NCBI RefSeq assembly: GCF_001039355.2
Contig: NW_019775944.1
Span: 108,145 to 161,379 of the forward strand
Length of the DNA stretch: 53,235 nucleotides
Direction: 5' to 3'
Source of the DNA: Lingula anatina
Lineage: Eukaryota > Brachiopoda > Lingulata > Lingulida > Lingulidae
The notes beneath the pieces were generated by a model. The model saw only the letters and a list, made by a program, of their open reading frames with translations. It was not told the origin of the DNA and searched no databases. Every line of letters starts with the position of its first letter. Positions within the stretch are counted from its first letter, which is position 1. Below, in pieces: positions 13,301 through 23,983 of the stretch. The position numbers and the translations under genes are program-made.

Positions 13301-14536
13301 CAGTGTTCCTGACGTCTTTATATGCGCATGTTGAATATACGTTTACAAGAATAAGCACACATGCGCTCGTTTTATTTCTAAGTGTTTTCCCTAGTATCAC
13401 AATTTCATTAATTTTCAGGGGAGAAACCACCAAAATATTTCCCATTGACGACCATACTAAGAAATGCCTGCAAAACTGCATAAAGAAAATTACTCTGTGA
13501 AAAATTTCCCATCTCCATGGACAGCAGACACACTGACATAACTCCAAATGGCAAAAAAATATACTGTCATCAACTCCGCTGTCTTACCGGCATCACTTGA
13601 ACATGTGCACCCCTCTGTTTGTAAACAAACCACTGCACCAGTAGTTTACACCCTACTCTGCTAGTTGATACCAAAATTAACCCTAGCAACACACAAGAAA
13701 TGCCAGGAAAAAAATGGAAAAAAGCACTCATTTTTTCTCACTGAACTATATTCGACTATAACAGATGCTGATTGGCTGATTTGGAGGTTTCTGCCCTTCA
13801 AGATCTTAACATAATTCAATTTTTCTAATTTTTTCCCCAAAACATTTTCATTGGCTGCTTTACAATTCTACGTATAAGTATCGACAGCAGTTTTGAAATA
13901 TTGCCCTTAAAAACTTTCCCCAGTTTGTGCACACGACTAAATACTCACTATCAGGGCTAATAAAATTATCAAACTAAAGGGCAAAGTTGAAACGTCTGCA
14001 TACGGTTTACAAGTAAACGTCTCATCCACTCAGGGATAGCCCCAGCTCTGTTATATACATGCACAGTTACATTGCCATTTTTTATTACATTGCTAACATA
14101 GCGGCTGTTTTGAAGAAATTGAATCTTTGACATGACGTTTAATTACACACACAACAGCTTAACAACAAGGAAAACACAGTTTTTACTTTTATCCATTTTA
14201 GGGCGACGAATGTCAAGGTCATCTGCGTGGTCCAGGAACTCTGACGCCATCTCGACTCCGACATCAGATAAAAAGCAGTACAGCAGGTTAACTACGCCGG
14301 CGCCTAGGCTTCACAGACACTCAAAATCTGCGGGTGGTACGCTGCAGAGTTTAAGGTCACAAGGTCAAGGTGAAGGTCAGATGCGACCTCCTTCCAAAAG
14401 TAGGGCCAAAACATGTGGCTTGTACAGGGTAGAGAAGAGTAACGTGTTTGCCCAAGGGAGCGAAGATAAACTGCAGCTAATTAATAAGATACATGTGCCT
14501 CTCAACATGAAGCGTTTGGCAAAGAGTGCCAGGTGA
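3172..14536 (+). CDS. CNBD2: CNBD2-like cyclic-nucleotide-binding-domain protein (12 coding exons)
   Basis: Exons inferred from GT-AG sites with matching phases: 3172-3400, 3707-3924, 7768-7980, 8504-8667, 8824-8980, 9996-10147, 10359-10497, 10902-11085, 11575-11821, 12305-12377, 12773-13112, 14202-14536. They sum to 2451 nt (816 residues plus stop). The N-terminus (to about residue 149) is basic and low in complexity. A helical region PLQRFRRAARIVK follows, then a cyclic-nucleotide-binding fold at about 255-360. Its phosphate-binding cassette is split over two exons, FG then EKALVKDVPRLATV, and keeps the Glu and the phosphate-contacting Arg. A second, weaker match, VFLRVDTLKPGDYF-GLESL, lies at about 578-597. 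The tail is Ser- and Arg-rich. Overall order resembles CNBD2, a sperm-linked cAMP-binding protein in mammals; the role here is inferred. The last exon ends GCCAGGTGAGGG, which could read as a stop or as a splice donor, so further exons are possible. Confidence 0.78.
3487..3531. repeat. (TAA)n microsatellite
   Basis: About fifteen trinucleotide units in the first intron of the CNBD2-like gene. Confidence 0.95.
4467..4495. repeat. (GA)n microsatellite
   Basis: Uninterrupted GA dinucleotides in an intron of the CNBD2-like gene. Confidence 0.95.
5337..5375. repeat. (CT)n microsatellite
   Basis: Uninterrupted CT run of about 39 bases. The rest of the 3925-6694 intron shows no coding exon or other feature I can support, apart from this and the GA run before it. 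Confidence 0.95.
6695..7501 (+). CDS. CNBD2: Alternative 5' coding exons of the CNBD2-like gene
   Basis: Two phase-0 exons lie between the second and third exons of the main model. The first, 6695-6832, starts with ATG and encodes 46 residues (MPNFYVKTNKSYIWGL at its start, acidic EEDDD later) before a GTAATA donor. The second, 7469-7501, encodes NALKPKRDGKT between TATTCTAG and GTAGGT. An in-frame TGA sits directly upstream of the ATG and no usable in-phase acceptor precedes it, so this looks like a separate transcription start. Splicing onto 7768 keeps frame and gives a 724-residue product with a different N-terminus. Alternatively the 3172-3924 exons could be the minor form. Transcript data would be needed to choose. 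Confidence 0.55.
8305..8466. mobile_element. Short inverted-repeat element (MITE-like) in an intron
   Basis: Left end 8305-8334 and right end 8437-8466 are inverted copies of about 30 bases with three or four differences; both contain CCGCATTCAGAACAGT on one strand or the other. The interior has no coding potential. Length (162 bp) and ends fit a non-autonomous DNA transposon. A target-site duplication is not clear. It lies in the intron just before exon 8504-8667. Confidence 0.65.
9754..9961. mobile_element. Long-armed inverted-repeat element (MITE-like) in an intron
   Basis: Arms at about 9781-9840 and 9888-9947 are inverted copies over some 60 bases (shared ACTAAATTGCTATCAA), and similarity extends outward through GATCGAT-rich ends. 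The 47-base spacer has no ORF. The element ends about 35 bases before the acceptor of exon 9996-10147, so it overlaps the usual branch-point region of that intron. Confidence 0.65.
10286..10316. repeat. (GA)n microsatellite near a splice acceptor
   Basis: GA run about 42 bases upstream of the acceptor of exon 10359-10497. Confidence 0.95.
13113..14201. other. Last intron of the CNBD2-like gene with two CRE palindromes
   Basis: No coding signal was recognised. Two perfect TGACGTCA octamers sit at 13121-13128 and 13142-13149, right after the splice donor. Two more follow the final exon at 14547 and 14591. Confidence 0.5.
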
Positions 14537-15990
14537 GGGAGACCTATGACGTCATGGTTTATGAGTGACATCATTTAATATTTAAGTGACTGACGTCATA
14601 GTGTCTATGTACGTATGGCTTGCGAAATTAGAAATTTGACCTGATCACAATCAAGTCATACAAACCGGCATGTGATACTGAATGACGAAAGTTACAAATT
14701 GTGGTCAGTATATGCATATCTGTACAATCTGATGTCAGTATGGCGTGTGGAAACTGAAAATAGATGATACAATAAAACTATTTTAACACATCTTTACATT
14801 TGTTGGGCTACTTCGAGAAAACTTATGTTTCCAAAGGGATATCTGATGGATGAAAAAAAAGTCAGCCTCAACAAATTCTACAAATAAAATAATAATAATA
14901 ATAATAATATGCAGATAAGATTTGTGTAATATACAACTTAAAACACGGTATTTTATATTCCACAAAAAGCTGTTACAGAAGCGTTAAAAACTTTGTCTTC
15001 AGTTGGACTTATGCTCTCTAATCGATGTCGATCAAACGTCTGTAAAATGAATTTACTAGAACAAATTTGCAAGAATAATCACGTCAGTGGTAAGGGGTGA
15101 CTGGAAATTCCACCTAAATCATCTAATCAAAGTTTCTCAAATTGAATTTATTTTCCAAAACCAAGGGTCAGTTCAACATGGAGCAGAATAGAAAGTAGGT
15201 CATTAGAAGCGAAGGTATAGATATAGCCGATAGGGGGTGTGCGTGTCGTAGCGAAGCCCGAGATTCCAGTCACTCGAGTGTACAAAAGCTCATTAGTGTA
15301 TAAGGATAGAAACCATCACTGGATATCTAAACTCAGGCGAGAACCCAAATTGATTGGAATCCATCCACAAAATTTAGCTGTGCACGTTATCTTTTAGCGA
15401 CAGTCTAACTGTCTGTACATGTACATGTATATCTTTAGTATGAAAACACAAAAAAACATGGCACGAGATCACGTATGCGTCCTTATCCCAAGTTGCAAAC
15501 CCACTTGGTATAATCTCACTTGAAAGCAGACAATATCGCCATGAATTCCCATCTGCCATGTAATTGGATTACGAAACGATTGCATGGTGTCTGCTTCCTG
15601 ATTTCAAAGCCAAAGCGGTTTAAAGTTAGTGAAAATTCACTCTCCGTTCTGGGTGATTCGTCATCAATTCTGTGAAGAAGAGCAGCAGCCATATTGATTT
15701 GTTCACACATTAAAGCATGCAGATGAAGTATGGGATATACAGATTTCTTTAAGGTTATATACAGATGCATGAGGAGCAGATGCTGAGAAGACTAATTCTC
15801 ATCAGAGGAAACGCTAAGGGGTATTTTGTCATGTGTGGGACAGATTGCTGCAGCATTGTTGTATAAATATCTCAGGATTTTCGTGGAAGCAACTTTCAAT
15901 GCTGCAGGTGTATCTGGTGACATATTTGTCGTCTCACTAAAAACTGTCCAAATCGCATAGAATATCACTTTATTTAATATGAATATCCGC

Positions 15991-16029
<39 letters not shown>

Positions 16030-16523
16030 ATCTTCAAACATCTTTAAGTATATGGTATGCGGGTTTTTCTGCTTAAATATGAATAAATATAATGACAATA
16101 TTAATGATAATAAAACTCACGATGCACGATTTAACATTAATATACAGTAATGTAAGAGCATGGATGCAATGTACGACCAATCAAATGTAATACTAGAAAA
16201 TTAATTCCTATTCACTTTCTTATCTCAACTAAAGAATGCCCATTTTTCAATTGTGCCTTTGAGACCGTTTGTGTTTTCAGCATTCATTTGCCGATTTATA
16301 AATGTAACATCCGATCAATAATGGCAGTTACCCATCTTGTGTGATATTGAGATAAAATATACCGTTTAATAGACCATCTGAATTGTTTAATACAGAAATC
16401 GTGGGCGAACGCAATAATGATAAAAATGGAAATTGCCTTTTGTCAAAGGAGCGAGAAAGTGTGTCCAGACAAACTGACCCAAACCGGTCCGGGCTGCGCA
16501 AACAGACGACCGTTGTCACAAAA

Positions 16524-16672
16524 ATGGTGGTTCTAGGAATGGAAGTCCAAGGTCCAATATTATATGGTTATTGCATACTTACTTTAACTGGAACAATGCA
16601 TGTATATGGGACCAATGTCACCTGTACAAAGTAATGGGAAACAGACTACGGTGCTTATAGCCATCTGCCATT
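16524..16672 (+). repeat. Interspersed inverted-repeat element, diverged copy
   Basis: The left end ATGGTGGTTCTAGGAATGGA and the internal TGTACAAAGTAATGGGAA match the elements at 34167-34350 and 44563-44719. The right end is decayed. An open frame running into it from 16383 is therefore partly repeat. Confidence 0.55.
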
Positions 16673-18146
16673 CCCGTTACTGTTAGGGGCGGCAAAACAG
16701 GTGTCTTCTAATGCGTATGTACTATTGCAGGAAGGGGAAACCACTAACAAACATAAAGTGCATGGAGACTGATATGACATCTGGTTGCAGGAGCGTTATA
16801 TGAAGATTAAAATATCATATATAATGTATATTTAAGCATATATATACAAAATATCTACTTATTTCATTGCATTACTTATGTATTTTTTTGGGCTCAGTCT
16901 TTGTAAAAAATTGCTAAAACTAATAAAGATAATTATTAAGATTATTATATGGACGAAGAGGTTTTGTTAAAATAAAGATATTGCCTTGTTGATTTATGGA
17001 AATGTGATCGCTCTGATTATGACAATTAAATGTAAACCGATTTTCTTTAAATGGTTCAGTTCCAACACGAACCTTGGCTAGCACCGGGGTTAAACTGCAT
17101 GTATCACCATGGCAACGCAATTTAGAAGTGATGGTCCATTATCTGAGGAAATCACAACGCTAGGGGAGTCGCTGCCAATGCCGTCTCTTCATCTCGTACG
17201 CAGCTGAGAATCGGAAGCTCTCAACTCGTTTTAATCAGTTCACAAGGTTGATGTAATGAGATTAAGGCACCTTCTACAACCCACAGGGACAGCGGGAGAA
17301 CTCGTTGCTTAGGTGTAAAGCGTCTGAGTCAGCAATTAAATTGGTCCCCACGGACGAAGGCAGGCCTATGCCATTAGCCGACTTCCGCTTCTAGTAGAGA
17401 ATGCCAAGCAGCAGAAACTGCCGATTTTCTGCGCCATGATAATTCTTGACATGATTTGAGGCCCGTTCAAATTAGGAAGACTTTAGGTGGACGTTGATAA
17501 AAATTAGGTCATCGGTAGACTGGATGTATTAAACAGGGAATTTGATGCCCAAGGCGTTACTTTGAAATCCTGTTCCATGCAAAGTAATTCTTTTACAACT
17601 AAAACCTTGATATACCTGCTCATTCAACTTGGTCGTCAGATGACGGCTGTAAGGCCGATGTCCATTCCAAATCAGTCTTTGTCTGAGCACACCATGAAAA
17701 GCGTGCAATCATATTGGGACCGATTTAAAGTGCTCACATTATCTACTGTGAGGTGGCCCGGTGAAATCACTTCGTGTTGTAAGTATGCAGTCAGTCTTAG
17801 TGAGAGGGTTTATATGAATTAGTCCCAACTGATACGAGTGCAATATAATTTGATTCTTTTTACACTCATCACGCGAGTGAACGCATCTGACCGTTTTAAA
17901 CGAGTTAAGAGCGCAGCTTACTTTGAAAGACAGTGTTCATTGTTTCAGACGCTTTTGGTAGTTGCTAGTTTATGGATGTAAAAGCAGCAGGGTTAACTGA
18001 CTTAGACGAAATATATTCTCGACCTGAACATACTGTTACAGCAAAAAGTGGACACTGACAGCGGTGGTACAGGAACATCCATTCTTTATTTTCTATATTG
18101 TCTGTCCAACTGACTAGCATCAAAAACCTAGAGAACATATAGAAAC

Positions 18147-18148
<2 letters not shown>

Positions 18149-18205
<57 letters not shown>
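18149..18205. repeat. Poly(A) run of 57 bases
   Basis: An uninterrupted A run. It could be the tail of a retroposed sequence on the plus strand, but I see no element body or target-site duplication around it. Its exact length is likely unreliable in any assembly. Confidence 0.85.
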
Positions 18206-18206
<1 letters not shown>

Positions 18207-18840
18207 ACGAAAGCCAGTCATATTTAAATGGAATCTGCAGGATATCGAATGGAGATATTTTTTGGTTTAATGTTTTGTTAGCGTTCACAAATTTAAACAT
18301 TACATAAATGGACAACACAACGTCGAGGGGGGGGGGTCATTTTGATTTTCACACAGCTGTATGTCGTGAATTACATTGTAAATATGAAAATGCCTTTTTG
18401 CTGTTGTTGACACATTGGTTCAGATGCTATGTCACAGATTTTGGAGTCAAACATAAGATGTTACATTTCCTTTTCAGTTTAAACGGCATGATAATGCATT
18501 GTTAGCTTGTGGTAATAAACATTTCCCTTTATCTTTCCAGTCTCTTAAAATAAATAAAATGAATACCTAATACACCCAAGTACACAAATTTGAATTAGGA
18601 TATTTCAATAAAAGATATTTATATACGTGATAACAACAAGTTGTAAAATATGTGTGCTCGTTTATCAACTAAAATTGAACCTTTCAAGAAAACTAGCAAA
18701 TTGTCATTGTCCAGAAATTTATCATCGCTCGTATGATGTAAACATGGTGGAAGAGCTTATAGCATTTTCTATAAATATATATAGTATAAGCATACCTCGG
18801 CTCAAAGCCATCTCCCCAAAGCGAGAGAACTGTCGTTTCG

Positions 18841-19020
18841 TTACTGCAGTGGGACTAAGGCAATTATTCCAGCCAACAGTATGGTTTGCATGCAAGCTAT
18901 TATAATGTTTAAATATATCCATTGGATGTTTTACTGCAGTGGGGCTAAGGCAATTATTCCAGCCAACAGTATGGTTTGCATGCAAGCTATTATAATGTTT
19001 AAATATCTCCATTGGATGAT
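18841..19020. repeat. Tandem duplication, 2 x 90 bp
   Basis: Units 18841-18930 and 18931-19020 differ at only a few positions. The unit begins TTACTGCAGTGG and ends ATTGGATG. 90 is divisible by three, so an antisense open frame repeats a 30-residue block, but no coding evidence supports it. Confidence 0.95.
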
Positions 19021-20186
19021 TTAACAGAGAGTTAATACTTCAAATACATAGTACTTGGGCAACACATATTTGCTTCTCCTCACAGAGCGACCATATTTCA
19101 ATTGAACTAGAAGTAATGTAGTTATCTACTCCAAGCACAATTATTTACATGGGTGATTTGGTTTTATTGATTAGAATCACGAATTACCAAAGTTCATAAT
19201 AAGACAGATACACAAATTAATGTTTTCAGCATTGCTCGGGGCTGGCAGTTGGGATATTACTGTATAACTAAATATTCATACAATGAAATGCTTAAAACAA
19301 GCAGTACGATTGAAAAATACCAATTTAAACAATACTTTTCAATTCTTTGTCTGTATATTTGGCAAAAACTAAATAAATGGTCAAAGCTATTCGTTGTCTG
19401 AGAAATTTTCAACTTGTTGTACTTATGTCTCAAAATTTTGTTCCAGGGTTTTTTCATGTAACAAAAATTTTACCAGGAGTGAAAACAAAATGACAAGCTT
19501 TAAATAAGTGTAAAAGGTAACACACAGCTATCGCCAAATATTACTATGAAGTCTTTGAAGACTCCCCGAAAATATGCCCAAATGATTCTTTCAATGGCTA
19601 ATCCTTGCAATTATCTACCGCATGTGACAAGCGGTCCACAAATGTCTGATTATTGCTTTACCGTAATTACATTTGTCATCATCATTATGTACATTTAAGA
19701 TGTATTTGAATCGGACAAATTGTACTCAGTCACATCGGATAGACGAAAATCTGGCCATATAAATCTGGACACGTAATTCCTCAGTACAAAAATAAGACAA
19801 GTGCGTAAAACAATGGGACCTCAATGTGCGAAAAAAAGGTAATCTCCGTGTACCCAATGATTAAAGCAACCGTTTTCAAATACGTTTAAGCCCCAGTATC
19901 AGTGAACAAAATCTGACCATCTAAACCACAGCTCAGCAACCACTGGGCCATAAATTACACAGTCCCGCTCACTCACTCACTGTAACACATGCAGTTCTCA
20001 ACTAACTGACAAATTCTTTATTAGAATCAATTAGTCAAATGTAATTGACTCTTTCCAGTCATTCTATTGATTCTTTGTCGAGGAAGGCACTTTGCGGCCG
20101 CTTTACAACGGATCAATACGGGAACGGCGGAGCGGGTCATTAATTCATTTATGCTCAGGGCTCGCCTACCCGTCCTAGCATTATCA

Positions 20187-20531
20187 TCATATCGCTTTTC
20201 GTCTACTGTTACCTCTACTATAGATAGAACGAAGACTTACCATATGATATAGAATGCATAGAATACCTTTTGTGTGGCATGTACACCCAAGATACTGAAA
20301 ATCCTGCCGATCGGAACCAATGTGGCCAGTCTCAGTTTGAAATCCGTTCACATCCGGTCTGGTGCACACGACTTCTTGATCTCTTGCTTCTGACAACAGT
20401 TTTTCGACACGTGATGAAAGCGAAATTGTTGACGTGTTCTCGATAGCGGCACCCAGGAACTGAGAGAAGCCGGTACACGATTTAGAATCCCAGGTATATT
20501 TTGGGTTGGCTGGTCTGCGCTGTTTTTTCAC
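20187..20531 (-). other. Unassigned open frame, possible exon
   Basis: A 114-codon minus-strand frame in a locally GC-richer patch. The middle part is complex in composition (for example RVEKLLSEARDQEVV). A plausible acceptor (ACAGCGCAG) lies near its start and a plausible donor (AAAAG then GTATTC) near 20268, so the coding part may be about 20269-20510. I recognise no domain, and neighbouring exons are not evident. It could be chance or a remnant. Confidence 0.25.
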
Positions 20532-20767
20532 GAAAAATCAAACTGAGAAAAACATATTACATGTTACCCAATGCCGGCAAGTATCTTCGGTGATCGAGGC
20601 ACAGAAAATTAAGAGGTGCAAGGTTGTTTTTTTCCTCCAAGAGCCGACCACATTATCGACGGGTTTAATGATCAGTAAAGTATCCATTTCTGAAGCCTAC
20701 TGTATCTTTGGACGCCGTTAAAATGCCTTTCTTTATTCTCGAAGGAGGTGATATTATGATTTAACAG

Positions 20768-20847
20768 GACCAATATATGGCCGAGACGAAGCAGGAAAGC
20801 GACTAAATGGCTGGTCTGATGTAGTGGAATCTTTGACCAGGACTAAG
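20768..20847 (+). other. Possible orphan 80-bp exon
   Basis: Flanked by TTTAACAG and GTAAGG, with one open frame reading PIYGRDEAGKRLNGWSDVV and on to TRTK. The splice sites are good but I recognise no family and cannot link it by phase to another exon. Treat as unproven. Confidence 0.25.
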
Positions 20848-22573
20848 GTAAGGCCACTCTTACGCCATCTTATTATAGAGGAATTGGACATTTGGATCAT
20901 GCAGCCCATGAAAAATGTTTTCTTTCGAAATACATCACATCCGAAAAGCATTTCAAGACTCACGTAGATTGTCTGTGACTTTAACCCATTTCCATCAGTG
21001 CCAAAAATATCGTAAAACTAGTTAAACACGTGAATTAATCATTTATGTACTATAAACCCCCATTCGGTTAATTTTCTATTAAAATATAGTCGATTTTATA
21101 CAACCGAGACATGCATAATGTATAGGCTCTGTTGAAGCTATCCTGACGCCAAGGCTTTCCTTTATTATGTCACGGCATCAAAACGCCTTTATAACATACA
21201 TGCTGTATATCAGTGTAAGAGTTTTATGCACAATTGTATTTTTTCACAGCTTTAATGGTGAGAACGTTTGATGCCTCAGAGTAAGTATATTATCATAACA
21301 TGCGTAAGCCATGGATTCGAGCTTTAAAGTCACATCTGTTTATGTGTCGATCGATTCGGGGCTGGTATAGTACAAGGAACTGCCGTTCTTAAGAATTAGG
21401 GTCAGTGGATTCTTTAGAACATACCGGGACGCGCGTGCAGTGCACGTTTGTGTGTGTGTGTGTACGTGTGTTTTGGCGCGAGAGCGCTTGCGTGTGTGTG
21501 GTTCCACGTGAGTGTAAATGCATTAATTGTGAGAGCACCTTATTTTGCACATCTGTGAGATATGTACTCAAGGATGATTTAATAAAATATTGACAGTTGT
21601 TAACACGAATTAAGAAAATTGAGATATGTATGACAATCTAGTTTTTATAAATGTAACCAATTCAATTAAGGAACAAAATAATGATATTACAGAGGCAGCA
21701 GTTCAAAAACAATGTGTCAAATAAAGACTATAAATACAGTATTTATGGGATAAAAAGATCTTTCAACCAATATAATCGTCCAATACACATATGGTTTCTT
21801 ACATAATGCATGAATATATCTTTTATATATGTGTCCACAACTAAAAATGTACAAAAAGACTTTATTACATTTATTGTCCCGATGAGAAAAGAGACTAACC
21901 GAAAACTCCGTATTACTATATGATGGGCAGCTATGCCCGGACAATGAGTATTGTAACATATGGGGGGAAAGGAATATTTTTAAAGTATTACCATCTGCCG
22001 CGTTGGTTTTGTTTGTTTTTCGCTATTAAAATATAGATAGATAGATAGATTATTTATTTATTGTTGTGATATAGGACTGGGAGGAATCTCAAACTTAGAC
22101 TTGCGTTTTTTCTTTTTTGTTAATCAAAGCATTATGAATACATATTGTGCTAAATACAAATAATGGCTCCCCTGGGAGACATTAACCTATTTTCTGTCCG
22201 ACAGGGAGTTTTCAAAAAGCTCTTCGTACCTATATAAACCACCTTTCTTCTCTAAAGGATATCTTGGTGCAAACGTAGAAAACCTAGTTTCTGAATGTAA
22301 ATTTAGAGATATTGATTTAGAACTTTCGTTTCAAAGATTTTAAACTAAACAAAATCATTGAAACGGAAAATTATATGATAAATGCACAACATAACTACAA
22401 GCAAGCAATTTTGTGACCAAAAGGAGCGGCATGTTGCGTTATTTCTGCAGTGTTCTTGTGTTCTTGCTTGGCTGTATGTTGTGGTAAGATTGGTATATTG
22501 TGGTAAGATTGGTGTATAAATAACACAATATAAGATATGGTCATGCAAGAGTGATCTAAGACATTTTATGTAC

Positions 22574-22624
<51 letters not shown>

Positions 22625-23983
22625 TTGCCATGTGCACCTCAGCTCAAATTTATACACGAATTTTGTTGTGACACGTGTGCGAAAGAAAGTAGAATATGAC
22701 AGTAAAAGGTCCTGAAGAGCAATGCTGTTTTGGCAATATATGAACATTTCAGCAAAGCCAGACGCAAAACAGAAGTGCGTGAAACGTTGGGCATATTATT
22801 CGGTATGGTAATCTACATCTAACAGGTACAAGTTTTGCAAAAAGCTTGCTTCCTAACGCTTATCACTCGTTTGTATTAAGACATTTGTGTTATTCATTTC
22901 AGTTCATTGAATTGTACTTAGCATAAGGAACAACTAACCCAAAGAGATTTGGAACCAAAGGCTTGGCATCCTTGACAGCGTTCTGGTAATATTATCGTTC
23001 TATTTTGTAGGAACAGACGTCATCACGACTAGAAGATAACGCCAATTTCATGTTATGGTGGAATATTGGATTAACCACGGTCGGGTATGACATGTAACTT
23101 GGTGCTGAGGTGAACTGTATCAATACAGGGTTATGGCTGATTATTGGAATGCACTCGAAGTGACGGAATGTCTTGGTTAAAAGAAATGTGCAATGCACAG
23201 AGCGGAAAATTTGGAGATCGTGATTGAAAATACGTACGCCTGCATGGATTTTATCATTTCGGTTTGAATGTTGGGAGATTTTTTTTGTGGATCTTGTTAA
23301 GTGTATTTAACAGATTGTGTGATGAGCATTTTGTGGAAAAAAAGGCCACCATTTCATCAATGCACAGATCAACTTGGAACTGAAATGTAACTCAGTGCAT
23401 TCATCCTCAGTAAGAAAAAGCTGTTGGAATATCCAAGGCGCAGCATAGGACCAATGTTTATGAACTCTGAAGGCCAAAAAGTCCACACTACGTTACAGGA
23501 AAAGGAAAACAGCCTCGTCATTTGCCGATATCATATATACGTGTTTGAGACTAGTTCGGTATTACAGATCACGTGAAGGTAACATCGTTTTACACCTGTA
23601 CTGCTGCATGTATAGAAAATGTACGTTGTGTAATTGCTAAACGCTGTTTGCCTTTATTATGGTTAGAACTATTCTGATTTCAACAACAATATGGGTCACG
23701 TGATTGGCTAGAGAACCATCGACATTATATAGCGTCTTCCCCACGAGGTTTTTGTACGCATCTCTAAACGTTACGATATGGGAATACAATAACGGTCTAG
23801 TCGATGTGCTGATATAAATGTTCTCTCAGAGCGGAAGAATCGAAGCGTGGGATGCCAGAAGATGTATTTGACAGAGCATTTCATAATGTTTTATGTCTAC
23901 TTCTAGAACTGATCATGCCTTTGTGTGAATTGAAGCTTAAGATATTATGAAGATATATTAAAGGCACTATCTAAGAATACATC
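20848..23983. other. Noncoding stretch before the UNC93-like gene
   Basis: No supported exon. It contains GT-rich sequence near 21448-21500, a (CA)n run at 22580-22617 and a 19-bp direct repeat at about 22490-22528 (TTGTGGTAAGATTGGT). The last few hundred bases may be promoter and 5' UTR; an in-frame TAA lies just before the ATG at 23984. Confidence 0.4.
22580..22617. repeat. (CA)n microsatellite
   Basis: Uninterrupted CA dinucleotides. The Cys-Val repeat frames read from it on the other strand are artefacts. Confidence 0.95.

Larger units (their letters stand above)
14537..20186. other. Intergenic stretch with repeats, no supported gene
   Basis: I find no exon with convincing homology here. 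Notable items are a (CT)n run at 15993-16025, an interspersed repeat copy at 16524-16672, a 57-base poly(A) run at 18149-18205 and a 90-bp tandem duplication at 18841-19020. Two minus-strand open frames at 15516-15770 and 15792-16037 lie almost end to end but match no family I know. Confidence 0.5.

Noticed and set aside
16383-16634. Plus frame possibly continuing the CNBD2-like gene
   Set aside because: Its acceptor phase does not match the alternative donor at 14532, and its second half is the interspersed repeat.
17562-17822. 86-codon plus frame
   Set aside because: No family recognised, no clear splice sites and no repeat or conservation clue.
18149-18205. Poly(A) run as proof of a retrogene
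   Set aside because: No coding or element body upstream and no target-site duplication could be found.
17965-18318. 117-codon minus frame with a long Phe run
   Set aside because: It reads the complement of the 57-base poly(A) run; no coding support on either side.
18722-19012. Repetitive open frame repeating a 30-residue block
   Set aside because: Explained by the 2 x 90 bp tandem duplication; composition is not gene-like.
22345-22747. Minus-strand open frames rich in Cys-Val
   Set aside because: They are translations of the (CA)n microsatellite at 22580-22617, not genes.
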